NCBI RefSeq assembly: GCF_018141005.1
Contig: NZ_CP046582.1
Coordinates: 2,790,001-2,854,000, forward strand
Length of the DNA: 64,000 nucleotides
Source of the DNA: Erwinia sp. E602
GTDB lineage: Bacteria > Pseudomonadota > Gammaproteobacteria > Enterobacterales > Enterobacteriaceae
Direction of reading: 5' to 3'
Position 1 is the first letter of the stretch; each line of letters begins with the position of its first letter. Of this stretch, positions 26,483 to 37,245 are shown one piece after another. A program made the translations under genes and the position numbers. Below the pieces are notes generated by a model, which saw only the letters and a list, made by a program, of their open reading frames with translations, did not search any database and was not told the DNA's origin.

Positions 26483-26980
26483 TCAGGCGCTGCGCAGGTT
26501 ATCCACCAGCGCCATCTCTTCACTGCTCAGCAGTTTTTCGATGTCGACCAGAATCAGCATGCGGTCGCCCAGCGCCCCCAGCCCGGTCATATACTCGGTG
26601 GACATGGTGACCGCAAACTCCGGTGCCGGGCGGATCTGCTCGTGCATCAGCGACAGTACGTCAGAGACGCCGTCAACCACGATGCCGACCACGCGGTGCT
26701 CAAGGTTCAGCACGATCACCACGGTGTTGTCGTTATAGACCACGTCAGGCTGGGCAAACTTAATGCGCAGATCGATAATCGGCACGATCACGCCGCGCAG
26801 GTTGGTGACGCCTTTAATAAACGGCGGCGTGTTGGCGATGCGGGTCACCTGATCGTAGCCACGGATCTCCTGAACTTTCAGGATATCGATGCCGTACTCT
26901 TCGGCACCCAGCGTGAAGACCAGAAACTCCTGGCCGACGGTTTCTCCGGTGATTTTAGTGACAGTGGCCATGCCAGTCAT
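26483..26980 (-). CDS. cheW: Chemotaxis coupling protein CheW
   Basis: CheW links receptors to the kinase CheA in the polar signalling array. 165 residues, beginning [10 protein letters not shown] and containing the nearly invariant [25 protein letters not shown] and [19 protein letters not shown] segments; very close to the E. coli protein over its whole length. It follows cheA by 24 bases. In E. coli tar is the next gene; here the transcript ends at a terminator and the T6SS island follows. Confidence 0.97.
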   Translation of the reverse strand: MTGMATVTKITGETVGQEFLVFTLGAEEYGIDILKVQEIRGYDQVTRIANTPPFIKGVTNLRGVIVPIIDLRIKFAQPDVVYNDNTVVIVLNLEHRVVGIVVDGVSDVLSLMHEQIRPAPEFAVTMSTEYMTGLGALGDRMLILVDIEKLLSSEEMALVDNLRSA

Positions 26981-27004
26981 AGTTCTACCCTTAATCAGTT
27001 ATTA

Positions 27005-29026
27005 TCAGGCTGCGGCTCCCGCCACACGCTTTTCACGGTTCAGAGACTGCAGTGCAGAAACGTCAACAATCAGCGCCACGCTGCCATCGCCGAGGATGGT
27101 GGCGGCAGAAATGCCCGGCACCTTGCGGTAGTTGCTTTCAAGGTTTTTCACCACCACCTGGTGCTGACCAATCAGCTGATCGACCAGCAGCGCATAGCGT
27201 TTACCGGCGCTCTGCAGGATCACCACGATGCCCTGGGTGGCTTCGGTTTTGGCCCCCTGCACCTCAAAGACGTTCCACAGCTCCACCAGCGGCAGGTATT
27301 CGCCGCGCACTTCCAGCACGCGTTCACCGCCGGCCAGCGCCTTCAGGTCGTCCGCCAGCGGCTGCAGGGATTCCATCACCGCGTTCAGCGGCAGGATAAA
27401 CACCTCGTTCGCCACCCGCACCGACATGCCGTCAAGGATCGCCAGCGTCAGCGGCAGCAGGATGCGAATGGTGGTGCCTTTGCCCTGCTTCGATGAGATT
27501 TCAACGTGGCCACCCATCTCCTGGATGTTACGTTTCACCACGTCCATGCCCACGCCGCGGCCGGAAACGTCGGTCACCTGCTCGGCGGTGGAGAAGCCCG
27601 GCGCGAAGATCAGCATGCCGACCTCTTCGTCGCTCATGTTCTCGCTGACCGGCAGCCCGGACGAGAGCGCCTTGGCCAGAATGCGTTCGCGATTCAGCCC
27701 GGCACCGTCGTCGGTCACTTCGATGCAGATGTTGCCGCCCTGGTGCTCGGCGGAGAGCGTCAGGTTACCGACCGGGTATTTCCCGGCGGCCTGGCGGGTT
27801 TCCGGCGACTCGATACCGTGATCGAGGCTGTTACGCACCAGGTGGGTTAACGGATCGATAATGCGTTCGATCAGGCTCTTGTCCAGCTCGGTGGAGCTGC
27901 CCATCAGCGTCAGTTCCACCTCTTTGCCCAGCTTGCTGGCAAGGTCACGCACCAGGCGCGGGAAGCGGCTGAAGACGTACTCCATCGGCATCATACGAAT
28001 CGACATTACCGATTCCTGCAGGTCGCGGGCGTTACGCTCCAGCTGACCCATGCTGTTCAGCAGGTCGCCGTGGTGTACCGGATCCAGCGCGCCGGAGCGC
28101 TGCGCCAGCATCGACTGGGTAATCACCAGCTCACCGACCAGGTTGATCAGCTGATCGACCTTCTCAACCGCAACGCGGATGCTGCTGGACTCGCTGGCTT
28201 TGGCGGCCGGCTGCTTTTTATGCGCTTCACGCTTCGGCGAGATATCGCTGACGGTAGCCAGCGGATGGCTCTCTTCGGCCTCGTCTTCAGGCTCGTCTGC
28301 CGCCGGCTCCACCGCCGCCACCGCAACCGGTGCCGCAACGGCGACCGGTTCAGGGAAGTCGATTTGCGATTCGTCGAGCACGAAGCACAGCACCGCCACG
28401 ATGTCATCTTTGCCCACCGAGGAGTCCAGCGTGGCTTCCAGCACGTTCTCGCCTTTTACCGCGTCCAGCACGGTGCCGAGGTTGGCCAGCTCGTCGAGCA
28501 TCAGGTCAGCTTCACCCGCTTTCAGCGCGCTCAGGCGAATGCGCAGACCGGCTGCGGCTGGCACAGTAGCCTCTTCTGACGGCACTTCAACCAGCGCCAC
28601 GCGCGGTGCGGCGGGGGCGGCAACGCTCTCGCCTTTGGCTTCCAGCGCCAGCTGGCGCAGCACCTGACAAATGTAGGTGAAGGCCTCAGCATCCGGTTCT
28701 GACGCCGTTTTGTAGGCATCTAGCTGTTCCTGCATAATATCTTTGGTTTCCAAAAACAGATTGATGATATCGGTGCTCAGCTGCATTTCGCCGCGACGAG
28801 CATCGTCAAGAATATTTTCCAGAATATGCGTGGTTTCCTGCAGCACCGAGAAGCCGAAGGTGCCGGCCCCCCCCTTAATGGAATGGGCGGCGCGGAAGAT
28901 CGCGTTAAGCTGTTCCGAATCGGGCTCCTGCGGGTCTAACCCCAGCAGGTGTTGTTCCATATCGGCCAACAGTTCGTCGGCTTCATCAAAGAACGTCTGG
29001 TAAAAATCGCTGATATCCATGCTCAC
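27005..29026 (-). CDS. cheA: Chemotaxis histidine kinase CheA
   Basis: 673 residues. The P1 phosphotransfer domain has H48 in AAHSIKGGAGTFGF; P2 (CheY/CheB binding) about 160-230; a linker rich in Ala, Glu and Pro; P3 dimerisation; the P4 ATPase with N and G boxes (VRNSLDHGIE, GLNRERI, GRGVGMDVVK); and the P5 CheW-like domain. The start is GTG (29024-29026) followed by AGCATGGAT, as in E. coli cheA, with GAGG overlapping the motB stop. The internal Met at MQEQLDAYK that gives the short CheA form in enterics is kept. Confidence 0.97.
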   Translation of the reverse strand: MSMDISDFYQTFFDEADELLADMEQHLLGLDPQEPDSEQLNAIFRAAHSIKGGAGTFGFSVLQETTHILENILDDARRGEMQLSTDIINLFLETKDIMQEQLDAYKTASEPDAEAFTYICQVLRQLALEAKGESVAAPAAPRVALVEVPSEEATVPAAAGLRIRLSALKAGEADLMLDELANLGTVLDAVKGENVLEATLDSSVGKDDIVAVLCFVLDESQIDFPEPVAVAAPVAVAAVEPAADEPEDEAEESHPLATVSDISPKREAHKKQPAAKASESSSIRVAVEKVDQLINLVGELVITQSMLAQRSGALDPVHHGDLLNSMGQLERNARDLQESVMSIRMMPMEYVFSRFPRLVRDLASKLGKEVELTLMGSSTELDKSLIERIIDPLTHLVRNSLDHGIESPETRQAAGKYPVGNLTLSAEHQGGNICIEVTDDGAGLNRERILAKALSSGLPVSENMSDEEVGMLIFAPGFSTAEQVTDVSGRGVGMDVVKRNIQEMGGHVEISSKQGKGTTIRILLPLTLAILDGMSVRVANEVFILPLNAVMESLQPLADDLKALAGGERVLEVRGEYLPLVELWNVFEVQGAKTEATQGIVVILQSAGKRYALLVDQLIGQHQVVVKNLESNYRKVPGISAATILGDGSVALIVDVSALQSLNREKRVAGAAA

Positions 29027-29030
29027 GGTA

Positions 29031-30083
29031 TCACCTCGGCTGTGAGTCGCGATCGGTCTGAATCACAGCCGGTGCCGCCGGTAACGTGGTTACCGGCGAC
29101 GGGCTGGCTGCGGGTTCAGCCTGTGGTTGGGGTTGAGAATCGGGTTGTTTTTCGGGTTGAACCGTCTGTGTCGCCGGCAGTTCCGGCGCGGCAATCTGTT
29201 TCAGGCTGTCCGGGCTGCTGATATTGACCGCATCACCTTCGGCATTTTCTTTTTCTATCTGCTCTTCGGTATCGTGATTCAGCACCAGCAGGCTGATGCG
29301 GCGGTTAACGGCATCGTCTGCACCGCGATTTTTCAGCTTCATGGTGGCGGCCATGCCGACCACACGCAGCACTTTTTCACCGTCCAGCCCGCCGCTGATC
29401 AGCTCGCGGCGCGAGGCGTTAGCACGGTCGGCGGAGAGCTCCCAGTTGCTGTAGCCGCGGTCACCGCCGGCATACTGGAAGTCATCGGTATGACCGGCCA
29501 GGCTGATCCGGTTAGGAATATCGTTCAGGATCGGCGCAATCGCCCGCAGAATATCGCGCATGTAGGGTTCCACCTGCGCGCTGCCGGTTTTGAACATCGG
29601 CCGGTTCTGGCTGTCGATAATCTGAATGCGCAGCCCCTGCTCTACCATGTTGATCAGCAGGTGCGGACGCAGCGCGCGCAGGCGCGGATCGGCTTCAATC
29701 AGCTGATCCAGCTTGTCGCGCAGCTTCTTCAGCCGCGTTTCGTCCAGCTGGCGCTTCTGCGCCCGCTTGGCTTCATCAATATCGACCACCTTTTTCACTT
29801 CGCCGAGCTTTTCCGTCGGGTCCTGGCCGCCGCCGGGGATCGGGCTTTCGCTGTCGCTGCTGCGCTGGCCGCCGGTCAGCGCGACCTTCAGCGGCGTTTT
29901 AAAGTAGTCAGCAATCTGCACCAGCTGCTGCGGGTTGGAAATTGAGATCAACCACATCACCATAAAGAAGGCCATCATCGCCGTCATAAAGTCGGCGTAG
30001 GCAATTTTCCATGAGCCGTGTCCGGCCTCATGTTTTTTACCTTTTTTCCGCTTTACCAGCACAATGGGGTGGTTGTTCTTCAT
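29031..30083 (-). CDS. motB: Flagellar motor stator protein MotB
   Basis: 350 residues: a basic N-terminus, one TM with the proton-carrying Asp (D31 in [17 protein letters not shown]), a plug/linker, an OmpA-type peptidoglycan-binding domain ([28 protein letters not shown]), and a Pro/Gln-rich tail. With MotA it forms the proton channel of the stator. It overlaps motA by 4 bases and cheA's ribosome site lies at its stop. Confidence 0.97.
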   Translation of the reverse strand: MKNNHPIVLVKRKKGKKHEAGHGSWKIAYADFMTAMMAFFMVMWLISISNPQQLVQIADYFKTPLKVALTGGQRSSDSESPIPGGGQDPTEKLGEVKKVVDIDEAKRAQKRQLDETRLKKLRDKLDQLIEADPRLRALRPHLLINMVEQGLRIQIIDSQNRPMFKTGSAQVEPYMRDILRAIAPILNDIPNRISLAGHTDDFQYAGGDRGYSNWELSADRANASRRELISGGLDGEKVLRVVGMAATMKLKNRGADDAVNRRISLLVLNHDTEEQIEKENAEGDAVNISSPDSLKQIAAPELPATQTVQPEKQPDSQPQPQAEPAASPSPVTTLPAAPAVIQTDRDSQPR

Positions 30084-30964
30084 GCGTCCTGATCCGAAGT
30101 CTGCTTGGTGGCTTTCGCATTACGCACGTGCTCTTCCAGTTCGGTAAACGACGGGCGTTCGGTCGAATAGAGCGTCTTGCGGCCAAATTCCACCGCGATC
30201 TGCGGTGCATAACCGTTCAGGCTGGAGAGCAGCGTCACCTTGATGCACTGCATCATTTTGGTCGATTCAGCGCACTGCTGGCGCAGCACGCCCGCCAGCG
30301 GCGAGATAAAGCCGTAAGCCAGCAGAATACCGAGGAAAGTACCGACCATCGCGTGAGCGATCAGTCCGCCGAGTTCTGCCGCCGGGCGGTCGGCTGATGC
30401 CAGCGTATGCACCACGCCCATTACCGCCGCCACGATGCCAAAGGCCGGCAGCGAGTCACCGACCGTCGCCAGCGCGGTGGCCGGCACGTCGCACTCGTGC
30501 TCGTAGGTTTCGATCTCTTCATCCATCAGCGCCTCAATTTCAAAGGCGTTCATATTGCCGCTGATCATCAGGCGCAGATAGTCGGTGATAAAATCGACCA
30601 GCCGCTTGTCAGAGACAATGCGCGGATAGCTGGCGAAAATTTCGCTCTCGGCCGGGTTTTCAATATCCCGCTCCAGCGACAGCATGCCCTGCTGACGCGA
30701 TTTGGCCATCAGGCGGTACAGCAGCGCCATCAGGTCCATATAGACCGCTTTGTTGTATTTCGAGCCGCGCATCAGCAACGGCAGCGACTTCAGCGTCGCT
30801 TTGATCGCCTTACCATTGTTGCCGACGATAAAGGCACCGATACCTGCCCCGCCGATAATCAGCAGTTCAGCCGGTTGATACAGGGCTCCGAGGTGGCCGC
30901 CTACCATTGCGTAGCCGCCCAGCACCGAGCCCAGAACGAGGATATAACCCAAAATTACCAGCAC
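30080..30964 (-). CDS. motA: Flagellar motor stator protein MotA
   Basis: 294 residues, four TM segments. The cytoplasmic-loop charges that contact FliG fall at the E. coli positions (R90, E98), as does P173 in [13 protein letters not shown]. The start is GTG (30962-30964), as in E. coli, with AAGGA seven bases upstream. It heads the motA-motB-cheA-cheW transcript. I found no TAAA-N15-GCCGATAA element in the 132 bases between flhC and motA, so its promoter is not clear from the sequence. Confidence 0.97.
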   Translation of the reverse strand: MLVILGYILVLGSVLGGYAMVGGHLGALYQPAELLIIGGAGIGAFIVGNNGKAIKATLKSLPLLMRGSKYNKAVYMDLMALLYRLMAKSRQQGMLSLERDIENPAESEIFASYPRIVSDKRLVDFITDYLRLMISGNMNAFEIEALMDEEIETYEHECDVPATALATVGDSLPAFGIVAAVMGVVHTLASADRPAAELGGLIAHAMVGTFLGILLAYGFISPLAGVLRQQCAESTKMMQCIKVTLLSSLNGYAPQIAVEFGRKTLYSTERPSFTELEEHVRNAKATKQTSDQDA

Positions 30965-31039
30965 AACGAATCCTTACGTCTGTAAACGTGTGGGTGGAAG
31001 GTAAGCCGGAAAGCCGCAGGTGGAACGCCATGCCCGAGC

Positions 31040-31070
31040 AAAAAAAAAGCAGCGGTCAATGACCGCTGCT
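31040..31070 (-). terminator. Rho-independent terminator of flhDC
   Basis: Inverted repeat AGCAGCGGTCA / TGACCGCTGCT (31048-31058 and 31060-31070); on the minus strand it is followed by nine T. It lies 27 bases after the flhC stop and separates flhDC from motA. Confidence 0.92.
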
Positions 31071-31096
31071 GGATTCACTCTCTATGGCGAACACTA

Positions 31097-31675
31097 TTAA
31101 ACGGCTCGTTTAACCTGTTCATCCAGCAGTTGTGAACTGTTATCGGCAGATTCTGCGATAAGTTTACGTCTTTTTACCGCGCGAGATGGCGGCTGGCAGA
31201 GGCTGCAGGTAAAGCTGTTAACGGGCTGGTGTGCGTGGTTAATAAAGCTGCCGCCGCAGCATTTGCAGTCGGAAAGCTCGAGCATGCCGCTCTCAACGAA
31301 ACGCACCAGCGTCCAGGCACGGGTCAGCGCCAGAAGCGGCGCATCATCCTGCTGCGGACACTGTTCGAGGTACAGACGATAGGCTTTGATCACCGCATCC
31401 ACACCGCTGCACATTCCGCTTTTGATCAGGAACTGCCAGGCGTTGCAGAACATCGACGCATGGATATTTTGTTCCCAGGTCATAAACCAGTCGGTGGAGA
31501 AAGGCAGCATGCCCTTCGGAGGTGGACTGCCGCGCAGTTCTTTATACAGCTTGATCAGGCGGCCACGGCTTAACTGTGTTTCGCTTTCCAACATTTGCAG
31601 ACGGGCGCCCAGGGTGATGAGTTCCATCGCCAGCTGGATGTCGCGCGCCTCCTGCACAATACTCTTTTCGCTCAT
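31097..31675 (-). CDS. flhC: Flagellar master regulator subunit FlhC
   Basis: 192 residues, very close to E. coli FlhC. The zinc-binding cysteines C137, C140, C157 and C160 are all present (DCKCCGGSF and FTCSLC). FlhC confers DNA binding within the FlhD4C2 complex that activates class 2 flagellar promoters. The ATG overlaps the flhD stop (TAATG), so the subunits are co-translated. A terminator follows. Confidence 0.97.
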   Translation of the reverse strand: MSEKSIVQEARDIQLAMELITLGARLQMLESETQLSRGRLIKLYKELRGSPPPKGMLPFSTDWFMTWEQNIHASMFCNAWQFLIKSGMCSGVDAVIKAYRLYLEQCPQQDDAPLLALTRAWTLVRFVESGMLELSDCKCCGGSFINHAHQPVNSFTCSLCQPPSRAVKRRKLIAESADNSSQLLDEQVKRAV

Positions 31676-32028
31676 TAACTCGCAGCCTTCTTTTTCGGCG
31701 TCTCATCAGCTTTCGAGACGTCACGTAACAAACGACTGGATAGCAGGATACCGGTGTGGATCTGTTGCAGATCGTCGACCCGTGACTCCTGGGTTAAACG
31801 GCTAATTGCATTGTGGTCGTCAAAGCGAAACTGGCAGACCAGCTGATTGGTTTCCGCCAGTTTGACCATTTCAGGCAATGTGAGTCGCGCAAGAGCGTCG
31901 GCCATTGGCTCGTCGATCCCTAAGCGAAACATTGCAGATGCTTTTTCCTGGTTAATTAAACGCTGCGCGAGCAGTAAATACGACAAATTGATGTCATAAA
32001 TGTGTTTGAGTAATTCGGATGTACCCAT
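31675..32028 (-). CDS. flhD: Flagellar master regulator subunit FlhD
   Basis: 117 residues starting at [24 protein letters not shown] lies about ten bases before this ATG (32026-32028). A longer in-frame extension to 32118 has no family support. The helical core and the disulphide region are conserved. FlhD with FlhC forms the master regulator of flagellar genes. The upstream region carries a perfect CRP site and a long leader, as in E. coli. Confidence 0.96.
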   Translation of the reverse strand: MGTSELLKHIYDINLSYLLLAQRLINQEKASAMFRLGIDEPMADALARLTLPEMVKLAETNQLVCQFRFDDHNAISRLTQESRVDDLQQIHTGILLSSRLLRDVSKADETPKKKAAS

Positions 32029-32290
32029 TTTTTTTCCATCCTGACTGACACTACTTTTAACGTTCGCGGTCTGTGTGCCGCTACCATGGTTGCTGGTTGG
32101 TAAATCTAAAGATGGCAAAAATTTATGGCTGAAGCCAACGCGTGAAACCGTTCGTCAGATCCTTAGAGCTAACAGGCAGCATATCGGGAGTGGATCCGTC
32201 TTGCTGGCCGTTGCTTCTGCGCCTGTTCTTCCCTGCTGGTGTTCATGACTTCTTGTTACATTCTTATAAGACTATTCTTAAAACAGAGCA

Positions 32291-32319
32291 ACTCTATCCC
32301 CTATGATTTCGACATACAA
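32291..32319 (-). promoter_or_regulatory. Candidate flhDC promoter
   Basis: TTGTAT (32314-32319), 17 bases, TAGAGT (32291-32296) on the minus strand. Hexamers are weak, as expected for an activator-dependent promoter, and the position places the CRP site about 71 bases upstream of the expected transcription start near 32284, the geometry known for E. coli flhDC. The leader would be about 255 bases. Confidence 0.45.
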
Positions 32320-32347
32320 CGCAAACACGGCGAAATTTTAGATAAAG

Positions 32348-32363
32348 TGTGACACAGATCACA
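32348..32363 (-). promoter_or_regulatory. CRP-cAMP binding site of flhDC
   Basis: TGTGACACAGATCACA, a perfect TGTGA-N6-TCACA palindrome, 320 bases upstream of flhD. CRP activates flhDC in E. coli from a comparable position. Confidence 0.85.
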
Positions 32364-33004
32364 CTTTTGATGGAAATAGTTCCTAAAAAAGCATCAGCGC
32401 CGCTGTTCATTAGGTCGCTAATTAACCTTTTTGCGCAAATTTTGTAACATCAACACCCGCAACTGCTCCCGCTGGGGATAAATCACCCTCTCTGATGACC
32501 TGAACGACCGGACTGGTTAATAAAAGCGCAAAAAAGAAATATAAATGCAATAAACCGGCGGAAAGAAACCGGTTAAATAGATAAATATGCATTTTAACTG
32601 CATTTAAAAACAGAAATAGTCTCTGCGCACTGATTGACGCCGCTGAGCGATAAAGTGCAGCAAAGCCGCCTTTACGTTGGATTTACACAGTTGTTTGTAA
32701 GCACAGTGCAACTAATGTCTGTAAGGGGAAAACAGATGTAAATGGAGGTTACATAAGCATTATGAATGATTTGCGGATTTTTTCAGGAAAGTAACACTCC
32801 ACTATCGGCAGGACGTGCGCTTTCTTGAGGGGAAAGGTGACTATTTTTATTACTTATGCTTCAACTGCTGCTTTTTACGCCAGAATGCAGCCGCCTGAAG
32901 ATGTTTTTCAGGCGGAATTGTGTACCGGACGCGGATTTTCACGCTGCTACCCGCCTGCGCGGGCAGCCGTTATCACCCGGATTAACGCCGGTCAGCGCGG
33001 CCGG

Positions 33005-34402
33005 TCACCCTGACGACCTCTGGCTGGCGTTCACCGCCCGCAGATCCTGCAGATAGTCGGTACGCCAGCGGGTGATGTCGTTGCGGCGCAGCACCGCCAT
33101 CATGTCGTTGTAGCGGGAGATGCGCTCGGTGCGGGACATGGTCAGGGCCTGATCCAGCGCCGCGGCCACCTCATCACGATCGTAAGGGTTGACGATCAGC
33201 GCGGCGGTCAGCTCGTTGGCCGCGCCGGCAAACCGCGACAGGATCAGCACGCCGGGGTCGTCCGGGTCCTGCGCGGCGACGTACTCTTTCGCCACCAGGT
33301 TCATGCCGTCGCGCAGCGGCGTCACCAGCCCGATATCGGTCAGACGGAAAATTTTCATCAACAGACGACGGTCAAAGTGCTGATTCAGATAGTAGAGCGG
33401 GGTCCAGCCCAGCGTGCCGTAATTGCCGTTGATGCGCCCGGCTTCGGTCTGCAGCTGGTGGCGAATATCCTGATAGGCCTGCACGTCGCCGCGCGAGGTT
33501 GGCGCAATCTGTGAATAGCGAATGTTGCCGCGATGCTGCGGATAGTGCTCCAGCAGCGCCTCGTAGGCAAGAAAGCGCTCCGGCAGCCCCTTCGAATAAT
33601 CCAGCCGCTCGCAGGCGATGATGTTCTTCGCATCACCCAGGTCCTTCTTCATTGCCACCATTTTCGGCGGCAGCGGCCCTTCCGCCATCTGTTTGATGCT
33701 GTCCGGCTCGATGCCGATCGGGTAGACCCCGGTGCTGAAGGTGTGGCCCAGCGCCTGGTGGACGTTGTCCGTGCTGACCAGCGGCGTCAGCTGCCCCACG
33801 CTGTCGAGGAAGGCGCTGCGATCGCTGTCGGTCTGGAAGCCCAGCAGGTCGTATTCGCACATCATCGCCAGCAGCTCCTGATGCGGCGGCAGCGCGTTGA
33901 AGATCTCCGGGGTCGGAAACGGAATATGCAGGAAGAAGCCGATGCGGTTGGTGACCCCGCGTTTGCGCAGCTCGGCGGCAAACGGCAGCAGATGGTAGTC
34001 ATGGATCCACAGTACGTCGTCCGGCTGCAGCAGCGGCAGCAGGCGTTCGGCCAGCCGGGTGTTGACCCGGCAGTAGCCCTCCCAGGCCTCGCGCTGGAAG
34101 TTCACCAGATCGAGGCGATAGTGGAAGGCCGGCCACAGCACCGCGTTGGAAAACTGCAGGTAATAGAGGTCGTAATCGTTCTGGTCAAGGCCAAAGGAGG
34201 CGTAGGTAATGCCGTCATGATCCAGCATCGCCAGATCGTCCTCGTCCTCTTCGCCAATTTCGTTAATCTCTCCGTTCCAGCCGTACCACAGCCCGCCGGT
34301 GGTTTTCAGCGCGTCGACGATGCCCACGGTTAACCCCCCGGCACTGCTTTTACTGCCGGTAGGGAGAGCGATACGGTTAGACACCACCACTAAGCGACTC
34401 AT
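33005..34402 (-). CDS. otsA: Trehalose-6-phosphate synthase OtsA
   Basis: 465 residues from the ATG at 34400-34402 ([14 protein letters not shown]); AGAGGAG lies seven bases upstream, and the ATG overlaps the otsB stop as ATGA. OtsA joins UDP-glucose and glucose-6-phosphate to trehalose-6-phosphate in the cytosol. GT20 marks: the SNRI...SAGGL N-terminal loop, [25 protein letters not shown], the [13 protein letters not shown] acceptor region and [16 protein letters not shown]. Part of the osmotic/stationary-phase response in enterics. An in-frame extension upstream of this Met lacks family support. Confidence 0.96.
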   Translation of the reverse strand: MSRLVVVSNRIALPTGSKSSAGGLTVGIVDALKTTGGLWYGWNGEINEIGEEDEDDLAMLDHDGITYASFGLDQNDYDLYYLQFSNAVLWPAFHYRLDLVNFQREAWEGYCRVNTRLAERLLPLLQPDDVLWIHDYHLLPFAAELRKRGVTNRIGFFLHIPFPTPEIFNALPPHQELLAMMCEYDLLGFQTDSDRSAFLDSVGQLTPLVSTDNVHQALGHTFSTGVYPIGIEPDSIKQMAEGPLPPKMVAMKKDLGDAKNIIACERLDYSKGLPERFLAYEALLEHYPQHRGNIRYSQIAPTSRGDVQAYQDIRHQLQTEAGRINGNYGTLGWTPLYYLNQHFDRRLLMKIFRLTDIGLVTPLRDGMNLVAKEYVAAQDPDDPGVLILSRFAGAANELTAALIVNPYDRDEVAAALDQALTMSRTERISRYNDMMAVLRRNDITRWRTDYLQDLRAVNASQRSSG

Positions 34403-35181
34403 ACTTTTTGCTCCTCTGACGTTGTCACGCCCTGATTTAATTGTAATTGTGTTGTTTCCAGCCACTGCCAGACGGCCGCCACGTTCTGCAGACGGTGACC
34501 TGCCACGCTTTCACCCTCACCGACTTTAACTGAGACGCCGCCCAGCGCGTTCACCACCGCAAAACCGGCCTCGTCGGTAAGGTCATCACCGAGAAATACC
34601 GGGATACGCCCGGCAAACGGCGGCTGCTGCATAAAGGCGCTAATCGCCTCCCCTTTGCTCACCCCGGCCGGCTTCAGCTCAACCACGCATTTGCCGGGCT
34701 GCAGGTAGAAAGCCGGGTAACGGGCGACCATCTCCGCCGCCAGCCGCTCAATCGCCGGCTGATGCTGCGGCGCGCGGCGGTAGTGCAGCGCAAAGGCGAT
34801 GCCTTTATCCTCCAGCTCCGCGCCGTCGAGCGCGCCCATCTGCCGGGTTAGCTCCGCCGCCAGCTCACGCAGCAGGGGCTGCGGCAGCGTAACGCGCTGG
34901 ATCTGATCCTCGCCGATGCGTCGTTCCGCGCCGTGAATGCCGGCCGCCGGCAGCACCAGCGGGGCCACCAGCGCGTCCAGTTCGGCGATCGGCCGCCCTG
35001 AAACCAGCGCCACCGCGCCCTGACAGCACAGGGCCAGGTCGGCCACGCGCTGGCGCACCGCAGCGGGAATAAAGACTTCATCGGGGCGCGACTGGATCGC
35101 CGCCAGCGTACCGTCGACGTCAAAAAAGAAGGCGTAGCCGGGGCTGGCCGTTGGGGATATCCACTGTGCTTGCTCGCTCAC
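34399..35181 (-). CDS. otsB: Trehalose-6-phosphate phosphatase OtsB
   Basis: About 260 residues from a GTG (35179-35181) with AGGAGG six bases upstream; a second GTG sits one codon earlier. HAD-type phosphatase with the nucleophile motif FFFDVDGTLA, VSGRPIAELDAL, KCVVELKPAGVSKGEA and GDDLTDEAGFAVVN. It removes phosphate from the OtsA product to give trehalose. First gene of the otsBA operon. The frame stays open about 60 codons further upstream, but that stretch has no similarity to OtsB and is probably leader. Confidence 0.94.
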   Translation of the reverse strand: MSEQAQWISPTASPGYAFFFDVDGTLAAIQSRPDEVFIPAAVRQRVADLALCCQGAVALVSGRPIAELDALVAPLVLPAAGIHGAERRIGEDQIQRVTLPQPLLRELAAELTRQMGALDGAELEDKGIAFALHYRRAPQHQPAIERLAAEMVARYPAFYLQPGKCVVELKPAGVSKGEAISAFMQQPPFAGRIPVFLGDDLTDEAGFAVVNALGGVSVKVGEGESVAGHRLQNVAAVWQWLETTQLQLNQGVTTSEEQKV

Positions 35182-35412
35182 CACGTTCCTCCTGAAAAAA
35201 CATTGCGTAAGGATGCTGCGGCGCTGAAAGGGATCGCTCAGAAGCGTCAGGCCCGATGGCCTGATGCGGGGATAAGGCGGGAAAGGTGTTACCAGCACCG
35301 GCGGCTGGCCAGAAAAAGGCAGAACGCAAAGCTCCCTGTAAAACCCGAAATTCACCACCGCCATGGCGTTACGCCACCGCGTCGACCCTTAACGCACAAC
35401 AACATCGCGTTT

Positions 35413-35442
35413 AAGTATAGTTGAGGTTTCGATCTCTGCCAG
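35413..35442 (-). promoter_or_regulatory. Probable sigma-S-type promoter of otsBA
   Basis: The minus strand carries CTATACTTAA (35411-35420), matching the extended -10 of RpoS promoters, with CTGGCA 17 bases upstream (35437-35442). E. coli otsBA is RpoS-dependent, so this fits. The predicted leader is about 225 bases. Confidence 0.55.
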
Positions 35443-35473
35443 ACGCGATGCAGACCTTAAGGGGAACGCCGCG

Positions 35474-36574
35474 TCAGGGGGGTGGCGGGCCGTCGGCCGC
35501 GGCGGTGAGCACCACCCGCGCCTGGCAGCCACGGCCGTCAGTGCGGTTGTCGAGGTGAAACGCACCCTTATGCAGCTGTACGATGCGGGTAACGATACTC
35601 AGCCCGAGGCCGATGCCGCCGTAGCGGCTGTCCATACGCACAAAGGCCTTGCTCAGCTCGCCGCGTTTGCTGTCGTCAATCCCCGGCCCCTCGTCGCTGA
35701 CCGTCAGCGTCGGCTCCGGCTCCGCGCTGATGCCCACGGTGATGCGGCTGCCGGGCGGGCTGTAGCGGTGGGCATTTTCCACCAGGTTACGCAGCACCAG
35801 CCGCAGCAGCGTGGCGTCGCCGCGCACCAGCGCCTCCTGCTGCGGATCGATAATCAGCGTCTGTTGACGATCGTCGAGCATCGCCTGCAGCTCCTGCTGC
35901 ATCGGCCTGAACACCTCCAGCAGCAGCGACACGTGCTGATAGTTGCCGGCGGTAAAGGCATGGCCAACGCGGGCCAGCTGCAGCAGCTGCGACACGCTGT
36001 GGGTCATCTGATCCAGCCGTTCAATCAGCGGCCGGACGTCGATGTGGTGCTTACGCTCGATCAGCTCAAGGTGCAGGCGCAGACCGGCCAGCGGCGTGCG
36101 CAGCTCGTGCGCCACGTCGGCGGTAAACAGCCGTTCGCGTTCCAGGCTGACGGTCAGCCGGGAAACCAGCCGGTTGATCGCCAGCGTTACCGCGTCGATC
36201 TCGCTGACCGAGGGCTGAAACGGCACCGGCTCCAGGTTGTTTTCGCCACGGCGCTCCAGCTCCTGCTGCAGATCGGAAAGCGGCCGGGTGATCCACTTAA
36301 TCGCCTGCCGGCACAGCAGCAGTGACAGGGTAATAATCACCAGGCTCGGCAGCGCAAGGCTGGCAATCGCCTCACGGATCTCCTTCTGAACGCTGCGCTG
36401 CACGTCGCGGTGGTTCAGCGCCGCCTCCACCAGCAGCTGGATCTGCTCTTTGCTTTCGTGCCACAGCCACAGCACGCTGATCACCTGGCACACCACCAGG
36501 ATCAGGCCAATCGCCAGCAGCAGGCGGAAACGCAGCGTCGCCGGCCGCACCTCCGGCAGCGTACCGCCCGCCAT
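35474..36574 (-). CDS. basS: Sensor histidine kinase BasS/PmrB
   Basis: 366 residues: TM1 about 15-38, a short periplasmic loop with the ExxE iron-binding motif (E65, E68 in KEIREA), TM2 about 74-90, HAMP, the H box [15 protein letters not shown] (H156), and the N, G1, F and G2 boxes ([32 protein letters not shown]). In enterics it senses Fe3+, Al3+ and low pH and phosphorylates BasR. The start ATG overlaps the basR stop (TGATG). Operon order is eptA-basR-basS as in E. coli. The C-terminus is proline-rich. Confidence 0.94.
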   Translation of the reverse strand: MAGGTLPEVRPATLRFRLLLAIGLILVVCQVISVLWLWHESKEQIQLLVEAALNHRDVQRSVQKEIREAIASLALPSLVIITLSLLLCRQAIKWITRPLSDLQQELERRGENNLEPVPFQPSVSEIDAVTLAINRLVSRLTVSLERERLFTADVAHELRTPLAGLRLHLELIERKHHIDVRPLIERLDQMTHSVSQLLQLARVGHAFTAGNYQHVSLLLEVFRPMQQELQAMLDDRQQTLIIDPQQEALVRGDATLLRLVLRNLVENAHRYSPPGSRITVGISAEPEPTLTVSDEGPGIDDSKRGELSKAFVRMDSRYGGIGLGLSIVTRIVQLHKGAFHLDNRTDGRGCQARVVLTAAADGPPPP

Positions 36575-37245
36575 CAGCCTTCACCGCCGTTTTTCACCAG
36601 CGAGTAGCCAAAGCCGCGCACCGTGCGGATCGCGGTGCGGCCGATTTTGTCGCGCAGGTGGTGAATATGCACCTCCAGCGTGTTGGTGGCCGGTTCGGTC
36701 TCCCAGTTGTAGATATCGTTGTAGAGCACCTCGCGGTGCACCGGCTGCCCGGCCTTCAGCATCAGCCGCGCCAGAATCGCGTACTCCTTCGGCGTCAGCT
36801 CCAGCGGCGCGTCGCCGCGGGTGATCTGGCGGTGGGTCATATCCAGCGCCAGGTCGCCGACGATAACCCGGGTATCGCCCTGATTGACGTTGCGGCGAAT
36901 TAAGGCGCGGATGCGCGCCAGCAGCTCGTCAAGGGCAAAGGGCTTAATCAGATAGTCATCCGCGCCGGCGTCGAGCCCGGCGATGCGCTCCTGCACCGTA
37001 TCGCGCGCGGTGAGGATCAGCACCGGCTGCATTTTTTTCTGCCGCCGCTGGCGCAGCAGAAAGTGCAGGCCGTCTTCGTCCGGCAGGCCAAGATCGAGGA
37101 TCAGCAGGCTGTACTGGCTGGCGGCCAGCCAGGCCTCCGCGTCGCGGATGGTGGTGACGCCGTCGCAGACGTAGCCCTCGCCCTCCAGCGCCAGCACCAG
37201 CCCCTGCAGCAGCAGGGCATCATCTTCGACTACCAGGATTTTCAT
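36574..37245 (-). CDS. basR: Response regulator BasR/PmrA
   Basis: 223 residues from [15 protein letters not shown] (ATG 37243-37245, overlapping the eptA stop as ATGA). OmpR-type: receiver domain with phospho-acceptor D51 ([13 protein letters not shown]) and K in the DDYLIKPF segment, then a winged-helix domain ([33 protein letters not shown]). It controls lipid A modification genes such as eptA. Length matches E. coli BasR (222). Confidence 0.94.
   Translation of the reverse strand: MKILVVEDDALLLQGLVLALEGEGYVCDGVTTIRDAEAWLAASQYSLLILDLGLPDEDGLHFLLRQRRQKKMQPVLILTARDTVQERIAGLDAGADDYLIKPFALDELLARIRALIRRNVNQGDTRVIVGDLALDMTHRQITRGDAPLELTPKEYAILARLMLKAGQPVHREVLYNDIYNWETEPATNTLEVHIHHLRDKIGRTAIRTVRGFGYSLVKNGGEG

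Larger units (their letters stand above)
32029..33004. other. Long regulatory region upstream of flhDC
   Basis: 976 bases without a convincing gene between flhD and the 3' end of otsA. The flhD-proximal 350 bases hold the leader, a promoter candidate and a CRP site; 32370-32820 is AT-rich with no recognised feature; an inverted repeat CCGCCTGAA/TTCAGGCGG (32891-32899, 32907-32915) lies 90 bases after the otsA stop and might help end that transcript, but it lacks a T run. In E. coli uspC lies here; it is absent. Confidence 0.7.

Noticed and set aside
30965..31096. Sigma-28 promoter before motA
   Set aside because: No TAAA-N15-GCCGATAA-like element on the minus strand in this gap, unlike the two receptor genes.
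32825..33013. 62-codon plus-strand frame downstream of otsA
   Set aside because: Overlaps an inverted repeat and the otsA stop, has no family features. Absence of uspC is noted instead.
34403..34465. Longer otsA start with a 21-residue N-terminal extension
   Set aside because: The extension lies inside otsB and OtsA proteins begin at the [10 protein letters not shown] segment, which has its own ribosome site.
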